From positions 5,907,675-5,971,674 of the forward strand of contig NC_087078.1 of NCBI RefSeq assembly GCF_026151205.1: a stretch of DNA of 64,000 bases. The letters are read 5' to 3'. The notes beneath the pieces were generated by a model. The model had not been told where the DNA came from, ran no database searches, and saw only the letters and a program-made list of their open reading frames with translations. Made by a program: the position numbers and the translations under genes. Shown piece after piece: positions 56,467 to 64,000 of this stretch. Positions within the stretch are counted from its first letter, which is position 1. The number at the start of each line of letters is the position of its first letter. The stretch is from Bolinopsis microptera. Its lineage: Eukaryota; Ctenophora; Tentaculata; Lobata; Bolinopsidae.

Positions 56467-57029
56467 TCCCGACAATCTGTCGTAAAACAGGGGTTCTAGA
56501 AAACCCATTTCCCGATGCTCCTGAAACTTGAAACTTTTTTTACAGTCGATTAGGTCAACGTCTAGACGCCCTGCAAAGTTTCAGATCTCTAACTCAATTT
56601 TAACATGGTTTGTAAGGCACCTGAATATGGCGATTTCGGGTTTTTTACCGGATTTCGTATAACAGTGCTGGCGCGTATTTTATCATTATGCAAATTTCTT
56701 AAAAATCTCAACATAACTATTTCTTATTAGTTATTTCTGTCATCTTTGACATCAAATTAGAATGTTTTGAACTAAAAATAAATCTGCTGAACGACTTCCG
56801 ATGAGTTTTAATGCCTGAAAAACTCCTGCCGGAGGCGGCGGCCTTCGGCCGCCGCCTCCGGCCGGAGTGCACGCTTCGCGTGCACGAAATAGGCTTCCGA
56901 CGTGTACCAAAGGGGGTGTAAAGGGGTTATAATAGTAAAGGGGGTATAATAATAAAGGGGGTACAATAGTAAAGGGGGTACATAGTATACCCCCAATAAA
57001 GACACCGCTCGTGCTTGCCAGCACTGTGA
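56467..57029 (+). mobile_element. Tail MITE, GC-hairpin subfamily, copy 6
   Basis: Starts TCCCGACAATCTGTCG and ends GCTTGCCAGCACTGTGA. It contains the same GGAGGCGGCGGCC...GGCCGCCGCCTCC and GTGCACGC...GCGTGCAC hairpins as 31599-32137. It directly abuts the GC-palindrome-array element. Confidence 0.75.
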
Positions 57030-57698
57030 TAATATGACAAAAATTGTTTTGGTCACGTGATCAGTCAATGACATTGATATTTCGCTGCTGACGGTTTGGT
57101 GGAGGGTTAGGGTCAACGTTTATACATTATAGGGTCAAAGTTAGGACTAGAGTTGTACACTATTGACATTGTGAGGGTAATGGTTAAGGTTTATCACTAG
57201 CGACCTTTTCATCTGACCACAATATTGCAAAATGCTATGTTGTATGTCACGTGACAAATTTAGCCGAGGGTCGGAAGTCGGAGGTCGGAAGTCAGTGGAC
57301 TCTGTTGGAGTTCGGCGGACTCCGAGCGGAGTCCGCCGAGCTGGTGGACTCCGCCAAGCTCCGCCGGACTCCGCCGGATTCAAGTCCGCCGGAGAGGTCC
57401 GCCGGAGTCCGCCAAGCACTCCGCCGAAGTCCGCGGCGGACCGGAGTCCGCCTAGTGGCTTAGTCCGCGGCGGACACTCCGCCGAGCCGCCGCGGAGCCG
57501 CTCGGAGTCCGCGGCGGACTTTAAAGTCCGCTCGGAGTCCGCTCGGCTCCGCTCGGAGTCCGCCAAAATGTATTCGAGTCCAGTGTAAATACATTTTGGC
57601 GGAGCACCGCCGGACTCCACTCGGAGTCCGGCGGCTCCGCCGGAGTCCGCTCGGAGTCCGGCGGCTCCGCCGCGGACTCTACTCCGCGACGGATAGTG
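57030..57698. mobile_element. GC-palindrome-array element, copy 2
   Basis: ATAATATGACAAAAATTG to CGCGACGGATAGTGCC, matching 33390-34020 in its left 250 bp almost base for base. The palindromic array is about 60 bp longer and shuffled (for example GCGGACTTTAAAGTCCGC occurs only here). No real gene. Confidence 0.65.
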
Positions 57699-57699
57699 C

Positions 57700-59269
57700 C
57701 TATTCCTGATCTAGATAAGAGTAATTATTGTTGATTATTTAAAATATTTCAATATTCATTGTTATGTCGTTAAATTTGTTGTGGGAGATTACTGTAAAGT
57801 ATAATCAATAACGGTATCTGACAGCCCCTCAAATGCGTTTCTATATTTTATGATCAATTGAGAAGCTCTTTTTCGTACAATCTGTGACATTTATCATTTA
57901 TGATTTCAACTGATAACGTTCTTAAATACGGAGTACGGTTCCACTGTAATTGTAGCAAATGTTGATACTTCCAAATGTTTGAAAAATAAATTTAGAGCAA
58001 CCAATTTGTGAGTAGCTTTGTTTGAATCAATCAAACTTTCTTTTCCTAAGAATATGTTGTTCAATGTTCCAGCGACGCCACGTTTTCATTAAGTAATGTA
58101 CATCCCTTGTTAATGTTATGTATATAAAAAAGGGAAACAGTAGAATGTTGGTGAGAACCCCCCTCATTAAGTGCAAGTCAGATTACTAGTTAACTATCCG
58201 GTCAAACTTTCATGAGCCTCATTTGGGAAGGAAAAGTGCCCTATATGAATCGGACCCGGTAAATGGACGTACCTGGTAAATGGAGGGACCCGGTATATGA
58301 TTGCACTATAAAAATCAGTGTTACTGACCTGCACTGGTTTTATCAGAGCACTTCTTCTCTTGTTGAGGGACTATTTGGATAGGTTTGTTATCCTGAATTT
58401 GTTGTAGGAGATCTGTGAGGCGGACCGACTAGCCAGTTACTGCCCACGTGTCCACCACAACCCTACTGGCCTACTCCTAGTTAAATTCGGTGGTAATTTA
58501 ACTTTGCGACCTTTTCAATTTTGTTCAACTGCCAAATTGCAGATTTTGTCCAGTTTTATTTTTTTGCTAGTACCGTTATTTTATCTTATTTCATACTGAT
58601 TTTTATTTGAATCGATTTTACTGTTTAAGATTGTCAAGTTGACCGGAATGTGATTGAAGGCTACATAAATAGCTAATAGTGAGATAACCACTAAGAATGA
58701 CCACGCCTCAATTTGATGAGCATTTTAATCAGATTCGGATTTCGGAGTTATAATTTGTAAAATACCACAATTTTAGCCATGTTAAACCATTTATTACTTC
58801 AATAGTTTCAGTTCGAGTTTAGAAGAGGCTGTAACATATCCAAGTCAGGTTCTACTACTAGAGTTTGTTGAAGTCATGACAAATATAAACGTTAAAACGA
58901 GGATGATTAATGAGTTAATGGATCCTTTGGATCCTTTTGTAGGAATCCGTGACGTCGTATGGAATTCCAGGCTTGATCTAATTACTTATACCAAGAGCTG
59001 TGTCAGCTCCCAACCTTTAGAGGTAAACACGTCAAACCAGAATGAATAAGGTGAAATCTGATAGTTCCCGGAAGACTTTTTCAAATTTAACGTTGTAGCG
59101 AGTAGGTATTGTATGATAATGAATATCGCAATACTCACTATATAACAGAGACCGCATATTTTAAATTTTTGATATCATGACCATTTCTATTTCGTTATTC
59201 CGAGGAAAGTATGCCGTATTCAGAAGAGGGGTACATGCTGTTTAGAAATTATCTATTTTTACAATACCC
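57700..59269. other. No gene recognised
   Basis: AT-rich non-coding sequence. Short repeated phrases such as GACCCGGTAAATGGA / ACCTGGTAAATGGA near 58253-58290. No RNA gene or element boundary found. Confidence 0.4.
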
Positions 59270-60625
59270 AGATGTGAATCTATACTTACTTTACTTTGGG
59301 CGATCCTCAATCGAAATCCCATTCACTGTCTGCCTCCACACGTCTCGATCGCACATCACAGTTCGAAGGTCGTCTAACTGGAGCCCAGTGTCACGAGCTA
59401 CTACGTCCAGGAAGGTGAGTGGTCTCCTTCCACGGCCCGATTGGGCAAGTCGCCAGGGGAGGATAGTGGAGATAACTTGGTCAGAAGCTCTCATGCAATG
59501 CCCAGCAAACCTGGAACGCCTCGTCGCAACCACTGAGGCAATAGATGGAAGGTTGCCATAGATCTGCTTGAGGGTTGGATGCTTCTTCCACGAGATGTTC
59601 TTGGCCTTCATTAAAAGACGGGTGTAGCATCCGTTGAGGCGTTTCTCAAGCTGCTTGTTTATGGTCCATGTCTCTGATCCATAGAGCAATACTGGTTCGA
59701 CACAGGCTCTAAAGAACTTGACTTTCAGTTGTTCGGAAATGCCAGAGGACCAGACTTTTTGCAGTTTAATACAGGCTGACCAGGCCATTCCTTTCCTTGT
59801 GTTGAAATCCTTTCTACTGTCCGCAATGAAAGAGCCGAGGTATTTAAAGTCATCAACCTGTTTAATCTGGCGGCCTGAGGTAGAATGTAAGTCGACAGTG
59901 TCAGGGATATTGATGGTCATGAACTCGGTCTTAGAAGCATTCATAGCAAGACCAACTTGTGCGGCTGCATTTTCAAGGTCTGTCAGCAGAAGTTGGACTT
60001 GCTCTATGGTGTCTGAAATTAAGGCCAAATCATCAGCAAAGTCAAGGTCTGTGATTTTGACCGCAGGCACTCTTCGGCTTTTCCTAGGCACGATGGTAAG
60101 ACCGAATTCGTCACCCATGCAGCTTCTGAGGACATAGTCAAGGACGATGATGAAGAGAAAGGGTGCTAGAGTGTCCCCTTGAAGAACTCCAATAAGTGTC
60201 CTAAAAAAGTCAGTAAGGCCGTCGATGGTCTGGACACGAGAGAACGATGAGTCATAAAGAAGCCTGATAGCATCTACAAGTGGAGTAGGGATACCGTAGA
60301 GGGAGAGGATGTGGAAAAGGGCATCCCGGTTAATGCTGTCGAACGCTTTCGAAAAATCGACAAACACAATTGCGGCTGAACGATTTCCGATCTTGCATTC
60401 CTCGAGTATACGACGTAGGGCAAGGACCTGTGGGAGTGTGGATCTTCCTCTACGGAAACCATTTTGGTTTGGCCGCAAGAGGGGATCAATGAATGGGTAG
60501 ATCCGGTTGAGGATGAGCTTGTTAAAAACTTTCGCTGCAACCGGTGCCAGTGAAATGCCACGGTAGTTTCCTGGATTAGTAAGATCACCCTTTTTGGGGA
60601 TAGGAATGATGATAAATATATCAAT
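59270..60625 (-). mobile_element. 5'-truncated RTE-like LINE
   Basis: The coding similarity begins abruptly near 60625 with PIPKKGDLTNPGNYRGISLA and runs to the stop near 59291, followed by a short 3' end. The endonuclease and start of the RT are missing, as in typical 5'-truncated insertions. Confidence 0.8.
59291..60625 (-). CDS. RTE-like reverse transcriptase, C-terminal two thirds
   Basis: Intact frame with NQNGFRRGRSTLPQVLALRR, FVDFSKAFDSINRDAL (motif A), GVLQGDTLAPFLFIIVLDYV (motif B), DLDFADDLALIS (motif C, FADD) and MNASKTEFM. The post-RT block of RTE-type elements follows (VLLYGSETWTINKQLEKRLN, RRSRFAGHCMR, LDVVARDTGL). The motif C Asp pair is present, but lack of the N-terminus makes this copy inactive. 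It lies about 360 bp upstream of the next host gene, in opposite orientation. Confidence 0.85.
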   Translation of the reverse strand: MDIFIIIPIPKKGDLTNPGNYRGISLAPVAAKVFNKLILNRIYPFIDPLLRPNQNGFRRGRSTLPQVLALRRILEECKIGNRSAAIVFVDFSKAFDSINRDALFHILSLYGIPTPLVDAIRLLYDSSFSRVQTIDGLTDFFRTLIGVLQGDTLAPFLFIIVLDYVLRSCMGDEFGLTIVPRKSRRVPAVKITDLDFADDLALISDTIEQVQLLLTDLENAAAQVGLAMNASKTEFMTINIPDTVDLHSTSGRQIKQVDDFKYLGSFIADSRKDFNTRKGMAWSACIKLQKVWSSGISEQLKVKFFRACVEPVLLYGSETWTINKQLEKRLNGCYTRLLMKAKNISWKKHPTLKQIYGNLPSIASVVATRRSRFAGHCMRASDQVISTILPWRLAQSGRGRRPLTFLDVVARDTGLQLDDLRTVMCDRDVWRQTVNGISIEDRPK

Positions 60626-60980
60626 CTATAAGTGATGGTAATGATCATCAAACTCAGAATGATATTATCAATGCTATTGAAAGTTTTCTGTTGAAGTTCT
60701 CAAACAAATTTATGTGAAATCATATGGAAATGAAAAGTAAAAAGTGTAAGCTCAGCAAATTGGTTTAATTATAGAGTCCAGAATAAAACGATATTTTAAT
60801 GAATGTATGCCTTTGTCTGTGTCATTTGTTCACGCTCATAAATCAATTTTTTTGTAGTAATATAACTAATAAGTTTTGATTTCACTTAATTGTACTTTTG
60901 ATGATTTACGTAGCCAAGTTTTATTCTCTTTAACAATACCATAATGGTTTATAATAAATAACTCGCATAACTTCTAGTCA

Positions 60981-63900
60981 ATGGAGACTTCTGAAGAGGA
61001 TCCGCCCTCCCTCTCTCCACTTTCTGACGTTTTAGAATTATCGGAAGAGGACGTCACAGACTCGGGAGATTTTTCTGCTTTTGAAGGACGGATAAATGCA
61101 GAGGAAGATAAATTAAAGCATCAGGAAGAAGGCGAGCAAACTGACAGCGAAGACTTTTCGGCTTTTGAGAGGAAGATGGAAGAGCAACAAAAGCGGGAAT
61201 TGGCGGAACAAAAAAGTGATGACTGTGATCTATCAGAATTTAATGACAGATTTACGAGTAGTGATCACATTGACCGTGAGGATAAAAATGAACCATACGA
61301 TGAACCTTCAGACAGTGAGGATTTTTCCGCGTTTGAACGGAAGATCGCAAGAGAGGGGTCTGAACTGGACAGATCAGAGGGTGTTATGGAGTGTAGCACT
61401 ACATCAGGGATAGAAGTGTACGAGATGTCTGGCGATATTGATCCAGAGAGGGTTGGATATCAGAACTTAGCAGATCAGAAAGAATATTGTAGATCTGGAG
61501 ACAGGTCAAGCGCAGAATTACCCACTGAAGAGGACCTGCTAGATTTAGAACATGTCATGACCTGTGATGAGGTTTTATCAGACACGAGGTCAGGTTCTGG
61601 GACTCCTCGACCTCCTTCCCGTGATCCTGTTCTGGATCAGTTCTTCCTTGACATGGACACGTTTCTTGAGGAAGATGAGTTCATATCGCCGAGCAGTGTC
61701 AGCAGTGATGATAATGAACAGCAGGATGTTTATCCAGTTAAAGAAACAGGAAGTAAGTCTGCTGAGGATCAATCAGGAGTGACAAGGAGTTTTAGTGATC
61801 CAGAATATAAACCAGAAGATGTAAAGGGTTTGTTAGCGGACCTAACTGGTTTACAGGGGTACAAGCATGAAGAAAGGGTCCTGAAAATCATTGAGAAATT
61901 GACCTACTGTATGGGATACCTGGTAGATTTAAACAAGCAGGTCAAAGAAGAAGGGTATCAGTCAAATCTCCAATTTCACAATAGAAGAGCAAGGAATGGT
62001 CGTGATTCTTTTGGCGGAGAGGGTAAGACCTCGAGCAGTGACGATGAATTTTATCTGGTTCAGAATAGTCGAGCAACGAGTAGACGGAGAAGTGCCAGTG
62101 CCCAGTCCTATCAACGAGGACTAATATCTCCTGACCCCAGTACAGCACTAGAGGACCCCAATGCAGCACTAGAGGACCAGATAAAAGCTTGTTTAACAAA
62201 TGCTACAAGTTTGGAGATGTTGCTAACAGGACCTGGTCCAGTAACCAAGAACAGGGATCTCAGTAAATCTCTCCCTAACATAAGACCCAGGGTAGGGAAG
62301 GAGTGGATCTCTCTCCGATAGAATCACTAAGTAGCAGCAACTCTAGTCTTCAGGAACCTAAACTGGAGCACGGTTCAGGAGAGGCTCACTGGGACAGAGT
62401 ACCTGGTGATCTCAATACTGCTGGTTTATCTGACTGTCTGACACCCGAACGAATCTCTAACTCAGATGACAACAGTACACAAGTTATAAACGATGATGAA
62501 ACTGGTCGAAGAGCCAATGCTAAACTAAAAGAGGTGATGAGAATCAAGAGAGAACTGGAGGAGTGTGTCAAATTATCTATAAGTTTAGAGGACCTCATTG
62601 TCGACTACACTGAGAAAAACGAAATTCCGAATAAAAACTTGAAGAGCAACTCTGCTCTGTCGGTGTCCATGCCCGACGTAAGGATGAAAAATTCAGTATC
62701 CGACCTATCAAGAAACCAGGTTAAAAACTTCAGGTGGGCTAGTGAGGAGTTACCCCGCATTAAGAAATATCGCAAGAGATTCCCTCAAGAGAGCAACTAC
62801 ACCTCCAGCGACTCCTACTATCAGAGCAGTCCGCTCAGACGTAAACATCGGTCAAGGCTCAGCAGCATCTCTCGTGACTCCATATCCTCGTCTAGCATGT
62901 CTGATGGTGAGACTTACCGGAGGAACGTTCACAAGCTGGACTACCCCAAACACTTGGTCCCGTCCAGCACGCTAGGTATGGATCCGAGCTCCAAACTAGT
63001 GAGGTTTAGAAAACTGACTACACCCATAACATCCTCCTCCAGCTCTGAAAGTCTGCCTCAGATTGTCCTGAGTATAAGTGAGAGCACCAGATCTTCTCTG
63101 ATATCTCCTTTATGTGGTCCCCCGATTCCTGTAGAGACTCCCAGCTACAGTTCTCAGGATATCTCGCTAGGTAGTAACCAGGTAGAAAAGATCACTGCAC
63201 CAATGCAGGAACAAATTGTGGGTTACAGTCAAGATGATCCTAATGAAGAAGACAGACCTCATCTATTAAATCGTGGAAGGGATTATGCAAGGAAGGAAGA
63301 AGCAACTGACAGTGTAAAAACACAGGATACAAGTGACAGGAAAGATAATATGACTATCTCCACTGATTTCACAGAGATAAGAAAGGCGAGAAGTAAAGTT
63401 ATGACGGTTGAGATGGCAGTTTCTCCTATAGAGGAATTTAAACAGGTACCTCTCCAGAGACAACCTACTATAGAGTACATTAACCGAGCAACTTCACCGC
63501 TTGTAGAGGAAAGCACAGAAATATTAGAGGAATGTAATAATATTGAGACAGAAACAAGGGTGGTAAACTTTACGTCAAGTTACTCACAGACTGATACTAG
63601 AGACAGCAAAACTGGAGAAATGGAAGCACAATATCAAACAAAGTCTAGCCAGAACTCGACTTTGGAAACAACCAGTGGTACAATTCCAAGTAAGGACAGT
63701 GTGTCTCAGACCATTCCTTTGATTAGGCCCAGTAAAGGAACCAGTACAAAACCAGCATCAGAAGTCAACACCATAACACCAAGCTCCAAACCTGTCTTTG
63801 TGAAGACTCTGTCAAAGAACTCTCTTTCTTTATCCTCAGAGAAGGTCCTTGACATCGCCACCCAAACAGTCTCCTCAGACATGTCTCTCTCCAACCTTAG

Positions 63901-64000
63901 GGATATCTATAAATACACCAGACCCACAGTTAAGAAGAAACCTAGAAACAAGCCAGGAGACACTGGTACCAATCATTCAAAGAACCAACAACCAGTGCTA
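60981..64000 (+). CDS. Host gene for acidic, Ser-rich protein with DSxDFSAFE repeats; cut by right edge
   Basis: The ATG at 60981 opens a frame to 62321. Another frame is then open from about 62263 to the window end. A 50-bp intron at 62241-62290 (GTAACC ... CTAAC ... CCCAG) joins them in phase (TGPGP to GREGVDLSPIESLSSSN). A one-base indel is the alternative, favoured a little by the coding look of DLSKSLPNI inside the proposed intron. The N-terminus has four repeats (DSGDFSAFEGRI, DSEDFSAFERKM, CDLSEFNDRF, DSEDFSAFERKI). A helical block follows (GLLADLTGLQGYKHEERVLK, IEKLTYCMGYLVDLNKQVKE), and further on LKEVMRIKRELEECVKLSIS and long Ser/Thr-rich, probably disordered, sequence. No family recognised. 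Repeated acidic-aromatic motifs suggest a multivalent adaptor or scaffold, but this is inference. More than 980 residues are visible. Confidence 0.7.

Overview
This is a eukaryotic, almost certainly metazoan, nuclear window. It is AT-rich, contains spliced genes with GT-AG introns, immunoglobulin-like exons, and a dense set of eukaryotic transposons (several LINE types, a Penelope-like element, LTR elements, TIR/MITE DNA elements, a Helitron and a hAT fragment). No prokaryotic gene organisation is seen. The species cannot be fixed from sequence alone; a non-bilaterian or other marine invertebrate is my guess, not a result.

Layout. (1) 1-8.2 kb, minus strand: one large CR1-like LINE. Its ORF2 (PHD finger, APE endonuclease, start of RT) runs off the left edge. 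Its very long ORF1 is split by a 1.08 kb solo LTR and by one in-frame TAA. ORF1 carries two AlkB-like and two SGNH-hydrolase-like units, one of each degenerate and one of each with its catalytic motifs. (2) 8.6-16.8 kb: a few possible minus-strand exons, two pogo-like TIR elements (ends ACCTTATCGG), hairpin MITEs, a 17-bp-TIR element and the first foldback unit. (3) 16.9-25.4 kb, plus strand: a host gene for which I can assemble 12 phase-compatible exons. It encodes an extracellular protein with about five Ig-like domains, a cysteine-bearing membrane-proximal region, one transmembrane helix and a very short tail. Its introns hold a 100-bp perfect palindrome, a MITE, a decayed Helitron and decayed LINE pieces. 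(4) 26.6-57.7 kb: a nest of repeats built around a foldback-plus-body repeat (seven copies, some in head-to-tail pairs, one pair of copies forming a 2.1 kb near-perfect inverted duplication) and a TA-flanked 'tail' MITE. Inserted into these are a gag-only LTR element with near-identical LTRs, an intact RLE-type (R2-like) non-LTR element with 15-bp target duplication, a 311-bp Helitron, a 5'-truncated Penelope-like element with GIY-YIG, and an APE-type LINE that itself carries a 1.19 kb solo LTR. Two GC-rich arrays of GGAGTCC/GGACTCC-type palindromes sit beside tail MITEs. (5) 59.3-60.6 kb: a 5'-truncated RTE-like LINE. (6) 61 kb to the right edge, plus strand: the start of a host gene for a long, acidic, Ser-rich protein with four DSxDFSAFE-like repeats.

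How the parts relate: the order of nesting gives relative ages (foldback unit, then LINE or LTR element inside it, then solo LTR inside the LINE). The two host genes show no functional link. The most unusual items are the AlkB/SGNH tandem architecture of the LINE ORF1, and foldback arms that differ between copies yet stay complementary within each copy.
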